From: Pseudevernia furfuracea
Lineage: Eukaryota > Ascomycota > Lecanoromycetes > Lecanorales > Parmeliaceae
DNA: 64,000 nucleotides
Direction of reading: 5' to 3'
NCBI GenBank assembly: GCA_022315425.1
Contig: JAIUPT010000032.1
Location: forward strand, 248,001 to 312,000
Shown: piece after piece, positions 10,507 through 22,529 of the stretch
How positions within the stretch are numbered: position 1 is the first letter of the stretch
Layout of the letters: each line of letters starts with the position of its first letter
Program-made: the position numbers and the translations under genes
Notes under the pieces: model-generated
The model's input: the letters and a program-made list of their open reading frames with translations, nothing else
Databases searched by the model: none
Told to the model about the DNA's origin: nothing

Positions 10507-11330
10507 ATGGCTCACCGTCAACATAAACCGCGTTATCAACACCTACTTCTCATGCTTGCTATCGCCATAAGCTTCGATTCCACAACAGCAGCGGCATCCC
10601 TCACCCCCTTCCTACCCGCCCCGTTGTCCACTCTCACTCTCAATAACGCATCGAACAACCACCCTCACTCCTACCACTGCAACAGCCTTCCCTCCTGGAC
10701 GGGCGCACACCCCGGTAGCTCCCCCACTTACAAAACCTCGGACTGCGATCTCGCGATCCGCACCTTCGAACAAGACGTCGTTCGAAACCCCGGTCGAGCG
10801 CAATGGCTTTCGTTGGGGTTTCCGCACGTGGTGCCAGGGTACGGCGCCCCGGTCTGGACGCCGAAGCGGTATACTTCCGGTGAGTAATTGATTGTGCGCC
10901 GTTGATAATACATCCTAGTCATGTTGTCTGAGGAGGCATCGGTGTGTATTGACATGCGCGGAATTGAATGATTTAGGTACATGCGTGCTAGCGATCGTAA
11001 GCCTGCTCGACGTCGGCGACGTGCCGTCGAAACCTGACATCGCGGGCGGAGGCACCATGGGTGTCATTGCGACGTGGCGGGCCGTTGCGGAGTGTGTGCG
11101 GTCGCTTTCGGAGGTTTGTCAGGTGAGGGAGTCGGAGTTGGGGTGGACGGCTTATGGTAAGCTAGCGGTGTCTTTTTTCCCTCTCGAAAATCTGCATTGG
11201 AGGTTTGAACGTTGCTGATTGAGGGGTTGTTTCGCACTTGGCAGACGATAGTGCGTTGGGAATCTTTCTCTGGGCGACAGATTCGGCCATAAATCGGCGG
11301 GTGCCATATCCTGACCAGTATGAGTCTTGA
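10507..11330 (+). CDS. Small secreted protein, family A (one unit)
   Basis: Three exons (10507-10879, 10977-11156, 11245-11330) with GT-AG introns in phase 1 give 212 residues. The start Met is followed by a basic stretch and a hydrophobic signal segment (about residues 15-32). The mature protein has cysteines in the order C, C (S-D-C-D-L-A-I), C (T-C-V-L-A-I-V), C (A-E-C-V) and C (E-V-C-Q), ending with a strand Y-G-D-D-S-A-L-G-I-F. Both intron positions, just before the third cysteine and in the final Gly codon, match those of the gene at 7053. That supports common descent although sequence identity is low. The function is unknown; secretion is inferred. Confidence 0.7.
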
Positions 11331-11815
11331 GCTAGGTGGTGAAACTGAAGTAAATCTCCCCTTCCCTCAACGAAGGGCCGTAAGTCGAACTCCGCTATGA
11401 TTTGAGAGCCTGATGACAAGGAGATGGGCGACCGCGATGGCGGCTGTGGGAGCTAAGTCAGGCGCCCGTATAATGAAGAAAGTACGCCGACGCATCCTTT
11501 GACGAGACCAAGATAGATCGGACTGTGATATATTTCCAGGCAATAGCTGATGTGTACAGCCAATGGATTGATAGAGCTCTCTACCTAGATGACAGCATTT
11601 AGATAAGTAAAAATCCTGCCCGTTTCGCAATATCAACCGAGCAGAAGTAAGCATTGGCGGCTGTCCTAATCTTCAATGGCCATGCTGGACAGACATCAGT
11701 GAGACTCGCCTGTACAATAACTTCATTCTTTGGGCGTGGATCGCTGCTTTCTTGCTAATTGCTGGGCTTCGTCCTTGAGGATCAACCACATGTGGATTAT
11801 GTAAGTAGTAATTTC
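11331..11815. other. Intergenic between convergent genes
   Basis: About 485 bp between the family A gene and the MMtag gene, which face each other. Nothing recognised; it should hold both 3' UTRs. Confidence 0.4.
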
Positions 11816-12673
11816 TCATTTTCTGTATTCACAGTCTCTGTCTCTTGAGACTTTCCTCCGTCTTTGTGGGTCTGGCGAGTAACTCCGCTCTCGCCGCCGC
11901 CGGGATGGCCGATCATCATCTCTTCTTCTCTCATGGCTTCTGGACCGCTCTCTTCGATACGAATTCCTCTCTCTCGACCTATCCATCGGTCGGCGATGTG
12001 ACCTATCCCTCGATCGGTGCCTTCGATGCGACCTCTCCTCACCATGGGTATGCCTCCTATGCCTCCTCTCCCTACTCCTGTCTCGGCTTTTGCTCCTCCT
12101 CCTTTTCTCCTTCCTACCATCACCCTCTCTCTTTCTTTCCCTCACGGTCTCACTAGCAGGTCTGTTCAGCCCTTCGCCACCCAGCACATCTCTTTCTTCC
12201 TCCACCGGCGCCCCTCCAACAAATGCCCCAAACCCCACCCCCTTAGCGCCATCCTCTTCATCACCCTCCGCAGTCTCCTTGATAGCTTTCTCCACCTCCT
12301 TTTGCCCAATCGGTGTCTCATTCGCATTACTCCTAATTGTAGGCCCATAGCCAAGCGCTTCACTGAGAGCACTTTCTTCGGCCTCTTTGACCCGTCGTAT
12401 TTCCTCTTTGCGGGCTTCCGCGGCAGAAAGTGCAGCGGCGGACGTGTCTCCTTTTGCGTACCAATTAAGGTCTCTGTTCTTTTGCCAACGGCCGACAGCT
12501 GGGCGGCGTTAGCTGCAGGTAATAAGAGGGGGCCTGGGAGGGGGAGACGTACGAGCCATAAGACTATGACCGAGGTAGTTCTCTCTGTGTTGTGAGTCCC
12601 GGACATCTTCCCATTTGAATTCGCCACGGCCACCGCGGCTGCCTTCTTTCCGGATACCTGCTACTAAATCCAT
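11816..12673 (-). CDS. MMtag-domain nuclear protein with SR-like tail
   Basis: Two exons (12553-12673 and 11816-12498, a 54-bp intron) give 267 residues. The N-terminus matches the MMtag domain (multiple myeloma tumor-associated protein 2 family): M-D-L-V-A-G-I-R-K-E-G-S-R-G-G, then W-E-D-V, H-R-E-N-Y-L-G-H-S and P-V-G-R-W-Q-K. The intron interrupts the conserved H-S-L-M-A-P-V-G-R-W stretch exactly. The middle is acidic, and the last 110 residues are rich in Arg, Ser, His and Asp dipeptides (S-R-D-R-S-R-E-R), like SR-type RNA-binding tails. Members are nuclear and linked to RNA metabolism; the exact role is not settled. The start is certain because the domain begins at the Met. Confidence 0.9.
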
Positions 12674-13456
12674 GATGAGCGGAGATTGAGAGCGCAACTC
12701 GCAAGGCAGATAATGTTGGAGGTGTTCACTCTATCTAAGCGTTCTGTGTAAGGCTGAGCTAGGCCTCGTTAGGGCATAGTCTTGGCATCCTGGCGCCAAG
12801 CTTTACACCTCGCGGACCACAGCTCAGGGACTTATTAGACCCTCGGACCATCACTTCCCTCATGATCGTCTTGCTACTGTTGGACTCAAGGTGATGCCAT
12901 TGAATATCCTCTGAACTGCAAAGGATCCCGTTGTCCGAAATCTCAAGCAATTTCTTTCTCTGCGAACAACTCACGAATCGAGAATCCACCCAGCCGATGA
13001 TGGTATGAATCCAGTGGGAGGCGACATATTGTAGCCTCCGGTGCCAAGGTGAGATGAAGATGAAAGGAGTTCTCAAGATCGTGCATATTCACGCGAATCC
13101 ACGCTGAGGCCCGAATCACCAGCTGCCTACTATGGTCATTGAAGTGAATGACCAGAAGCTCTGGGCAGGTAATAATAAAATTCTCAGCTTGCTTGATCAT
13201 ATGTCTGTTCAGGTACAATGGCAGAAAATGTACCAACTATCGGCGTAAGCCAATCACCTGTACCCTGATCATGCACTGTCGTGTATACCGTGATTCTGGA
13301 AGTCGCGCTCGGTGTCATCATTCATTGCATCCTAGCATGCGCATACGCGCAAGCGCTGATGACGCGCAAACTTACAGAAAGCAAGCGTCTCTTTTTCCAA
13401 ATCCTGATCTTTCACCTCATGCTTACTGTTTAGGCATTGAGAAGCGATTCTTCAAG
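12674..13456. other. Intergenic between divergent genes
   Basis: No domain in any frame. Contains the promoter of the MMtag gene (left) and of the family B gene at 13457 (right). Confidence 0.4.
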
Positions 13457-14658
13457 ATGAAGCTGTGCCATATCCACTTTGCTTTCTTTGTCTTCGTGTG
13501 GATCGATATGCTCCTAACCCCTGTTATTTCTATCAGCATACCTCACCCGTCTCTCGACCTAGACTCTTTTAACGTCGAGTCCCTTGACACGTCTGATTTC
13601 GATGGCTCACTCTCTAACTTCACATCCTTTGGAGCCATTGACCCGGCTTTTGGTTGTAGACCGATTTTCAGCAGAGCAAAGCTTCGACCTGTTCCATGCC
13701 TCCTGAATTCTGTGAACGTCGCGCTTCAGCTGGCATTGGAAGATTTTGAGGGACCCATATTTAAGACAGTCTTCAGGCTCGATACCCACCCTCAAGTCGA
13801 GATCGCAGTTGTACCCGATGCAGAAGGAGGGAGTATTCCGCGGAAATTTGCTGTGTGGGGTCTCAATATCGGTACAGGTATGTCATTCCAGAGATTCCTT
13901 TAGGTTCGCACGGAGACTCGAGTAGCACGCGATACTTCGGCAAGTTCGCCGCTTTCTAGAAAGTCTTGTATTTCACCACACATCTTTCATGGGCAATGCT
14001 GACACCGAGAACCTGGTACATAGGCTGGATGATAAAAAATCGCAATTTTCTAACTGCGGTGTGCATTCTCACATATCGAGGGGAAAATGTCGGCTACATC
14101 TCATACGAGGTAACGGCAATGACTGACTCCATATCCTCCGACATCACGAATGCAACGTCACCTGTCAATCAAACTCCGCCAGTTTCCAACACTACGACGT
14201 GGCTTCTCCCAACATCCGCGGATGCCAATACCACCAGTGTCGATACCGTCGATCCCAAAAATGATCCGCGTCTACGAGTTGCCTTCCGACTGACCGGATC
14301 AGTGATCACAATCTACGACATCTTCTACGTGGCCCTTGACATGTTGCGCGAAATAGCACCCTATAGTCGAACTCGTCGTCTCGCTAACACTATAACTGAA
14401 GTTGGCGCTGCAAACCTTGTCCTTCAAACACGACAAAACGACCCACCGCGCACAGTGCAGAACCCTCCCTATTTCCAGATCGAATGGCTTATGAAAGCTC
14501 TGGCACAAACGCCAGCGTATATGCTGGAAGAGGGGAGTTTCAGAGAAGTTGAAATGGTTCTTTTTGTTGATGAGGTCAAGGTTGGAGAGGTGTCCATAAA
14601 GCGACTGACAACTGGAAATGCATTGGTATCGGCGTCCAGCGATGTACTTACTTCCTGA
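13457..14658 (+). CDS. Small secreted protein, family B, two units
   Basis: Two exons (13457-13877 and 13964-14658) joined in phase 1 give about 371 residues. The Met at 13457 opens a signal peptide (about residues 1-25, ending near the Pro-Val-Ile-Ser-Ile-Ser). The first unit has two cysteines (F-G-C-R-P and P-V-P-C) and closes with a strand V-C-I-L-T-Y-R-G-E-N-V-G-Y. A linker rich in Ser, Thr and Asn with several N-glycosylation sites follows. The second unit runs from L-R-V-A-F-R-L-T-G to V-E-M-V-L-F-V-D-E-V-K-V-G. The second unit aligns with the single units at 1524 and 6124; the first does so weakly, mainly at its end. The acceptor at 13963 was chosen on phase and on the recovered helix L-S-W-A-M-L. 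The function is unknown. Confidence 0.55.
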
Positions 14659-16464
14659 CAGATCAGAAGCTAGTTTTGGAATATGAGTATTTTCCAAAGT
14701 AACTCGGTCAAATATTTCATTTTTTACATGTTTTAAAAGCGCTGAAATTGCGGCGAGAAAGCGCCTGGTTTATGTCTAGAAGTCTTTACAGTCAGACTTA
14801 TAGTTGTAAAATTGAAACTTGAACCCTTGGGTGAGAGTCCCATCTAGCATTTACAACCGTTTTAAACACGCCAAATATGTGCAGGCATGTTCTCGTACCC
14901 CATGAATTTCCTCGTCCAGGCAATGAACCAGCGGAGGAACGATAGATATTCCATCATGGCTGTGCGTGGACTTTTCACAACTGCAGTGAAAGAATTGCAG
15001 AGATGAACTAGGATGGTTCGTTCTCCTGGACGACGACGACAATGGGGTGTCTGGCAAGCGACCCAAATCGACAATCTTGCGCAACCAGACGAAGGCACCG
15101 TAGAGGTCTCAGGTCCTCTAATTAGCCGAATCGGGCAACTCGGTGTGTCAGAAATGGGGCTCCACGAGTCTTACGAAAGGAAACCACAGCAGAGAGTACA
15201 CGGCATCGCCGCCAGCTGACGGTCGAGTCAATTTGATGAAGAAGATATTCACATGCGTCATCAAAGATTGTGATCGTATTCACCCTAGCCGCAGAAATGG
15301 CACTCGAAGCTCGATGTGGAGAAACCAAAGGACTCCAGATGCTTGCCTCAGGTGAAGTTTGGAGAACCACGGAATAGAGGAATTCCATTTGAGCAATGCA
15401 CCGAGAATCTTAACCAGAGAACAGAAGCGAACTCTGCCAAACGACTATTCCGCTCTCGAAAATGTGCACAGCAACGCTCCGATATCGAAAACGTCGTTTC
15501 CAAGAAGTGGTCAGAAGCTAGGACCGCCTTTCCAGCCTGGCTCGACCTGTTAACCGTGGAAGGGTCCCAACACAGCTGTCAATGCTGTCGAGAAGGGAGA
15601 TACGCTTTGCATTCTTCATGGATGCCATATTCCGGGTGATTCTCCGGCCGGAATGGCCGAGCGTACAAAGTGGTGACTTTCTCGTAAGTTTCGGATATCG
15701 TGAAAGGGGGAGTACTCCGACAACCCTGAATAGCAACACTCAGAGCTTTCTCTTGTGCTAGTCAAGCGGAGTCTCCCATGTGATCGTAATCTGCTTGCGC
15801 ATTACCAACTCAGGAATGCATCTAAGCCGATTCGCCACAGCCGCGTCGGATGTCGGTCCGGGGCACCGCTGGATGCTTATGGCTGCTGGAGGGTCTCCCT
15901 TTTGTTTCGGCCTAAACAAGGGACGGAGGTAGATGAGGTCGGTGCATATGCGGAGCGATTTATCCTAAGCGAAGTAACGAGTGAGACCACGATAAAAAAG
16001 AGACATTGGACCTTTTACTCAGCCACCACGCCAGTGCCATCGAGCTCGGTCTCAGACCTAGACGTAGAGCTAGGTGTAGAGCCGAGCTCCCCAGGATGTT
16101 GCGAGCTCTGGAATGCAGAGTCCCTTGGTCTTCAGATTATTTGATCGATTCAAACTACTAAAACAGAGGGGTGATAAAACGTTCTTTCAGCGGAAGCGAC
16201 TCTCTCTGCAAATTTTTAAAATTGAGCAAGGGTCTCACAGCCGAGCGCCATTGCTCCCCTTCACTTGCCGTGTCATGCGCACCGCATCTTCGAGCTCCAG
16301 AAGTCCGCTCTTAAAAATCTCCGCCGTCTGACTTTGAGGTCGGCGTGAAACTTTCGAGCAAAGCTCATGATATCCCAAGATGTATATTCTCCGGATCCGT
16401 GATCGATCTACTCCGGAACTTGGGCTGCTGGAAGAGCCTAGTGTCCAACCTCTTCTCCCGCAGG
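14659..16464. other. Intergenic, probably decayed gene remains
   Basis: Many short frames on both strands, none longer than about 130 codons and none with a domain I can name. The density of short frames with mixed amino acids suggests old coding DNA, but I cannot assign it. Confidence 0.35.
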
Positions 16465-17028
16465 CTATCGTACAAATTCCAGGTTACTCTCAGCGACCGC
16501 CCTCACAAATGAGTCGTGTGTTCCGTAAGAAACATTCATGGGTGGTTTGAAAAACAGGTCTCTCACCTTCGCGAGGCGCGCAGTACCTAGTCCCCATCGG
16601 GACGGAATTGTCCATAGAGATATATCTCGACTTCCCAAGAATACGGACGAGCGTCTCGGTTCCATAGGTACCATTGTTGTCGCTGTAATCTATCTATCAG
16701 GTACATAAAGTTTCGGCTTCCATCTTCGCGCTTCATGATCTGCATCCGCCTACGAACAACTAAAGCATGTTGTTATGGACAGACACATCCATGGTTCCGA
16801 CTGCTTGCTCCTGACCGATCTCGATTCTTGGCTCTATCCGCCTTAAATGCGCCGAGCCTTTTGTTCCTCCCGCCCATATGCAACTAGAACAATGAGTTCC
16901 ACGCAAGTATAGCCCATGGACCAAATCTCAAAAGAACGCCCGTGTTTCTTGATGCTCTTATTCTCATGCTCTGGAGGGTGATATGCAAAGCTCCCAAGAA
17001 TATGCTCCTTGATACTCTTCTCAGTCAT
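16465..17028 (-). pseudogene. Relic of a serine/threonine protein kinase
   Basis: On the minus strand, about 16843-17028 encodes a piece of a kinase C-lobe: Y-H-P-P-E-H-E resembles the A-P-E region after the activation loop, and F-E-I-W-S-M-G-Y-T-C-V-E-L-I matches the D-x-W-S-x-G-C segment of helix F, with Glu in place of the usual Asp. No ATP-binding lobe or H-R-D loop is found in frame nearby. About 16465-16674 on the same strand has another short frame that I cannot place. Broken and probably not expressed as a kinase. Confidence 0.45.
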
Positions 17029-17384
17029 ACACCCTTTAAGCGATTTTCAAGACACTAAGCCGTGCTTTGAGGAAGGTCGCCGAGAAGGCTGCGAAAGATT
17101 AATCGTAGGTGCGTTCTGGGTGTACCTATGGAGCTGCGTACCGCGGGAAGTAACACGGAGGCATCCCCCTTGAACGGGGCTCTGCACGATAAATCTGACT
17201 TATTAGAAGATAAGTCCAAGGCAGGGCCAGAGGAAGTGCTATTAATTCGAGTCCTACATGCTGATATGCCGTATCGTATACGTAATTCCCCCAAAGGTGT
17301 AGTTTACAAGCGAATAACATAGATCTAAAATACACTCAATCTTCAAAAATTTGTTAGCACTAAGAAACTCAAAGAGAAGAGCCT
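17029..17384. other. Intergenic, nothing recognised
   Basis: About 350 bp between the kinase relic and the 3' end of the ceramide synthase gene; it should include the 3' UTR of the latter. Confidence 0.35.
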
Positions 17385-18905
17385 TTACAGAGCGCTTTTC
17401 CTCTTCGTAGGCGGTACGGTGGTCCCATTGCCGGTGGCCTTGATCATGCCGTTCGCACTACCGTTGGCGAATCCATTGCCGTTTAACAAGGGCGGTGCCT
17501 CAACCTTCTTCGTTAACATCTTGACCGCCTCCTCCTTCTTGCGTTCCATCTCCTCTAGCTCCGACTCCTCGGCCTCGGATCTGTCGTCTTTCGCAATCCT
17601 ATGCACGACGAACCGGTACGCACTGCGCAAAAGGCAGAACAGCCAAAAGAGGTTAAGAGCCTGGAGGGCAGCCAATAGCCCGAAAGTGATAATATTGGAG
17701 ATTAAGCATTTATACTGCTGTGTCTCCCAATTAAGTTCGTAGGGACCAACGGTGTTGAACTCAGTGAAGAGCGAGAGAATAATGCGCAGATTCAGGTAGT
17801 GACGCAGGTAAATCCATACACTTATACAGATGCCGAAGTACGGTCCTTGTAGGGGGCTATCGAGATAGTTGAGTGTTTTAGATGTCTACGAAAACAGACT
17901 CGCGTTAGCGCCTTTCCGAGCAGCTCCGCGGAACGCGAAGGGGATACCAGAACCTAGTCAACTTACGGCAAGGAAAAAATCACTGATATCATGGGTTAAG
18001 TAGACGGCAATACCAATGTACGTGAAGTGGAACCGGTAGCTCAGGGCAATGAGGGCGAGAGTGACGATATGGTGTCCCACAAGCTCCTTGAAGTCCTTGC
18101 GCGGCTTCTCCATTCCCAGTAACAAAACAATGGCCTGCTGCGCCCAGTACGCAGCCTGGAACAAGTAGTAGAACTTGAAGACGGCCTCGTGAGTCTTGTG
18201 CAGGAAGGACTCGTACATGCCTCGCGTGTTGAAGTACCATACTGGCGTTCGACTCATGACATACATGCCCGCCGGTCCCATAAGGCCAAAGTAGAGGGCT
18301 GTGTACATCTGCTCCATAAAGCGTGACTGCTTGCGACGCGACCCAAGACCGCAGAGACGAGCCAAGGGGCGCAATAGTTCTTGCATGATGAACTCTCGCG
18401 TGAACGACAAGATAATGGTATAGAAGGACACGAAGGCAATATCCCAGAGGCCCTTGCCGTAGTGCAGAGGCGTGCTGGGGTCGGCACCAGCTTCGGGAGA
18501 TAATTTGTAGGAGAGGAAGATGAAATGGTGGATGATGTTTGACTCGGTCGGATTGATGGCGTATAGGGAGAGGAAGGCGAGCAAAAGCAGTAGAGGAAGC
18601 GTCCACGTGTGTTCAAGGGCGAAGTGTTTGTTGCGACGCAGGAAGGAAGGGGCTTTTCTGCGCTTGGAGAACATCTTCTGCTCGCTCGGCTGGTGCGCAT
18701 GGTGGTTGGACGACGTGGTTGACGAGGAGTCGGATGAGTAGATGCTCGCGAGGCCAGTTCCCAGACTCGGGCCCGTGTCACCAGCGTGAATGTGCTGGCC
18801 TAGCCCGCTGGACTTCCTCCGTCGACGCGGTGTACCATTTTCTGTCGCCGAGTGGAATTGGTCGGCTGAGGTTTTGAGGGATGGCAATGTTTCGGAGGCA
18901 GGCAT
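17385..18905 (-). CDS. lag1: Ceramide synthase (TLC/Lag1 domain)
   Basis: Acylates sphingoid bases with acyl-CoA in the ER membrane to make (dihydro)ceramide. Two exons, 17967-18905 and 17385-17885, with a GTAAGT...TAG intron give 479 residues. The N-terminus (1-95) is Ser/His-rich and basic. Membrane segments follow from about residue 100. The TLC domain includes the Lag motif with H-H at 278-279 (E-L-V-G-H-H-I-V-T) and a second conserved T-H-D at 304-306, both essential in this family. A hydrophobic C-terminal half comes after the intron, and then a charged tail with K-R-K near the end, a possible ER-retention signal. Fungi usually have two or three such enzymes; which paralogue this is cannot be decided here. 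Confidence 0.95.
17886..17966 (-). other. Intron of the ceramide synthase gene
   Basis: 81 bp, donor GTAAGT, acceptor TAG on the minus strand; phase 0. Removing it joins D-F-F-L-A to T-S-K-T-L-N-Y-L-D, restoring the last part of the TLC domain. Confidence 0.9.
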
Positions 18906-19889
18906 TGTCGCAGGTCAAAGGTACAATAGGAGATTGAGGTATGGGTGTCTTTTTCCCCAGTTCGGTGACTTTTTCTCCAGTGGCTACCTCGGCTGCCACG
19001 AATAGAAAGGTACCTGCGGGCACTAATAAATTAGTCCCCGAGATCCCGCTTACTGGGCTCGCTGGGGTGGGGGTTCAAAACTTACTGCAATGTATGTATC
19101 TCGTTGAGTCGTTTCCCTCCAATTCATTAAGTTCGTTTCTCTACGCGCTCTGGGATGTGACTGCTGGTAATTTCATGCTGGGTGTATTTGCTACCTTTCT
19201 CCCCTCCATTGCAAGCTCCTTTTCCAGCCTCGCGTTTATCGTCCTTCCCATGCACAGCTTCAAGTCCTTCCCTGTTAATTGGTCTCGGTATCAGCAGTTT
19301 AGCCGGTTGCTATCTCGTCTTTCTTTGTCCATCCTTTTTATGAATCCCGTGCTGCTATTTGCGTCTCTCTTCAATGAAGACCTGGCAGATTCTCCAACTT
19401 GAGATCTATCGTCCTCAAGAGACATTGATCGAGAAAGGAGCGTGGCAACTGATTGGAGGCCGGAGCTGCCTGCTGCGTTCTATCCAGGGGCGACGATAGA
19501 GGTTGCGCCGGAGACTTAGCAGCGCATGAATGGAGTCCCTCCGGGGATACTCGCAAAAGCTTTCTAAGAGATAGATGACAAGATGACATTCGTCCAAATC
19601 TCTGAATTCCAACGGAAAGGAAAGGCTGAATATGCGACACAGCATCTTAGTCCGGATCCGCAGACTTCACTGCAAGGCGATGCATCAAATAAAGTCTGGA
19701 AGGATCCATTCTTCGAACTGTCTTGAGCTATCAAAATTGTCTGCGGAATCTCCCGATAGACAAGCATTTTGACGAAGGCGATTTTGTTGGCTGTTGCCAT
19801 AATCCTGAAGAGAAAGGATTCAGTAAATTTGGAGGTAAGAGCCCTGGTTTTCCAAGTTCCGATCTTGTTTGAGGTACTGACCTCTTCTA
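18906..19889. other. Intergenic upstream of ceramide synthase
   Basis: Contains the promoter of the ceramide synthase gene. A 153-codon plus-strand frame at 18941-19402 has no domain and its composition looks accidental. Confidence 0.4.
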
Positions 19890-20460
19890 TTTAGCATCAT
19901 GGCTCGTATTTGGAACGTCTTTAGCCCTCGTCCAAGAGCCCTTTCTGGTAAACACCTGCCTTAACTTTACGGACCGAGCAGCACAAGTTACACGTGGTGA
20001 GAGTGAAGAATATAGCATGCAGCTCACTATAGTCTACCACCGCGATATTAAGCCGCAAACTGGTTCGCGATGCCAGCACAAAACCTTTGAGCTCTTGCTA
20101 AACACATACAGTTCTGCGGGCCAGTGGAGCAGAGGATTCGCTGGAAACATCGAAATTTTGTGATTTTGGCCTCAGCTTCGTTCTCGAAGGTTCCAAACAG
20201 CCATCCACCTACGCAAGGACAAAAGCATACACACCGCCTGTATGTAGACTCTACTTTACTCTAAACCTGGACTCACCATAATTCTGGCACCAGGAGATAA
20301 AGGAAGGGGAGGCCGAATGGGCTACTCAATGTGATGTCTACTCTCTTGGGTGTCAGTACTTCACATAAGGCGAAGGATCAAATGTGAGAGAACTTATTGT
20401 ACCTTGTAGGCACCCTTTACGAGATGTGTAATGGCGCCGCTCGACATAGGGTGAAGAGGA
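19890..20460 (+). pseudogene. Decayed serine/threonine protein kinase
   Basis: Three kinase landmarks can be read on the plus strand in different frames. H-R-D-I-K-P (catalytic loop) lies at about 20038-20055. C-D-F-G-L-S follows about 110 bases later with an activation-loop-like S-T-Y-A-R-T-K-A-Y-T-P-P. After a possible GTATGT...CAG intron there is E-W-A-T-Q-C-D-V-Y-S-L-G-C (helix F). Frames shift between the landmarks and the flanking frames contain stops, so the gene is broken. It could be related to the minus-strand relic at 16465-17028. Confidence 0.55.
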
Positions 20461-22529
20461 GGAATAAGTTATCATTTCACCTTGACTCAGCCACACTAAC
20501 GCTACAATTCAGAGCTTGAGCAGTCAAACAAGGATATTCGCCAACTTTTTCCAGACCGCTCGCTCCCTGCCAATGAGGAAAGACGTCGTCAAGGCAACTG
20601 TGATGGGGTCGAAAGAGCAGACAATCAAAGACATAGGGAAGGAGACAGGGCCGAAGCAACTGTGGGGGGGGACTAGCAGAGACGGATGACAACGAAGAAG
20701 GTTCTTCCAGTGATGGTGGCCAGAGAAAGACTGAGGTGCGTTCTCCGAAGGAAAATTAGCGTGGTTTTTGGCTAGTTAAGGCCTACATCACACTTAGATA
20801 GTTAATCATTCCTTTAGCCTCTCATCAATTCCACCAGAGTTCGACTCCAGTTGCCAAGAGAAAGCAGTCCGACACCTTACCATCAAGCTATTATTTTGCG
20901 GTTGAGTGTCGAGGCCAATTTGAGGCTCACACACACCCTGCAAACCTTAAAACAAGGCTCACTTCCAACCTTTCTCGCTCTCACCAGAACGTAGGCTCAA
21001 ATCATCACTCTGCCATGTCTGAGCAATAATAGAGTACATACTTATATAATACTATTTAGTATATACTAACCTCAAGCGTGAGCTCTCTACTCCCTAGAAT
21101 CATCCACGCTCGAGCCTCTTTCGATAGTATAGGTAGCCCTCAGTACTCTAGTCTCCATAAATGTCCGAAGCGCCGAGAAAAAACTTAGCTAAAAGTGAAC
21201 CCAAAATGAACCCAAAATGAAACGGTTGGGTATTTAGCTTGGGATCCCCCACATTTACAATAGATAGGGTTTGCAAAAGATTCTATACGGTAGATGACCT
21301 GCGCTTTTGATTGATTATTACCGCGTTGCGTTAGAGAAGAGAATCATAAAAGATTTCCACGTGACTATGGAAGACTTCAAAAGCACTTCGTGATTACCTT
21401 AGTTATTTTATTTAGTACCCGCAGTAACTACCTATTCAGACTTAAGCCTCAAAGTCAGTTCACGAGCCTGATACTATGAAATTCAACATACGCTTTCGGG
21501 TAAAGCGTTGCATTGTTTTGTGAAAGAAAGTCTTCAGAAATATCTACCGCTTCTTTGCAAACCCTATCTAGTACCTAGGTCAAGATGATTAGACCATCAA
21601 TGATGCTTGTTACCTAGGCTCTAAGATTCGTCACTGCAACTGAATGGCCTGATCGTTTATTACGTCAGCAAGAAACCGGAAGGTTGTTTCTAGGAACAGC
21701 GTAGAGTACCTACACGAGGTGACTTGTCTCATAAAGCTAATTCAGACTCGCTTAGCGGGGGTGGCTACGGCCAACCCGCCCTACACTCGCCTCAGGGGGC
21801 CAATCTTAACCCTAAGCGACTTGACCTAAAGCAGTGTCTTATAACGCTTTCAAGCACCCTTTTCCACTCTAAGCTCTACCTTTCTTCCAGAAGCCCAGCC
21901 TGGCTTTCAGTTGGCAGTTTCGTGTCCCCTACAAAGTCTCAGTTTCGAGAATCGAGCGAACAAGCGCGAGATCTACAGTAGGGTCTTACTTCTTGACGTT
22001 CTAGACGCCATTGGCACTGATCTTCAAAAAAAAAAAAACATCGTTATTATTGAACCACTCACGACACTATCGAATCTACGGCCGATACCGAGATCCAACC
22101 GAGTTATGCCTTGCCTCAAAGATGCTAATAATGCGCGTGTTCCTCCATGAGATCACCTGCCCGCAATCATGCCCTTTTCGGACCGGAATCAAGATCATAG
22201 CTGTGATCTTCACTAGAAGCTAAGAGCACCAAATCATGGCGCTCAGACCATCGCCATGGACATTGAGTAACCATTGGGTAAAGATTTGTTCACCATGGCT
22301 AGAGAATGGCTATTTTCGAGCGCTAAGTGTCGCCACGTTAAGGTATGTTTCCTTGTGTCGTTATCCATCCCGCCCTGTACCTCGGTAGAAGAAAACAGCT
22401 AGCGCAGTATGAAGCGCTCAAGGCCTCAGTTCCTGTTCAAATATTAATACAAATCTCTGTCTGCTCGATGCATCCCCTTCTATTATCGAATCATCCTCGA
22501 ATTGTCCTCTCAACTCTATCTTAATCAAG
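20461..22529. other. Intergenic, nothing recognised
   Basis: About 2 kb without a convincing frame; AT-rich patches around 21040-21070 and a 12-A run near 22026. The right end must hold the promoter of the Thr-rich gene at 22530. Confidence 0.4.

Noticed and set aside
18941..19402. 153-codon plus-strand frame upstream of ceramide synthase
   Set aside because: No domain, and it overlaps the expected promoter and 5' UTR; the hydrophobic stretches reflect base composition.
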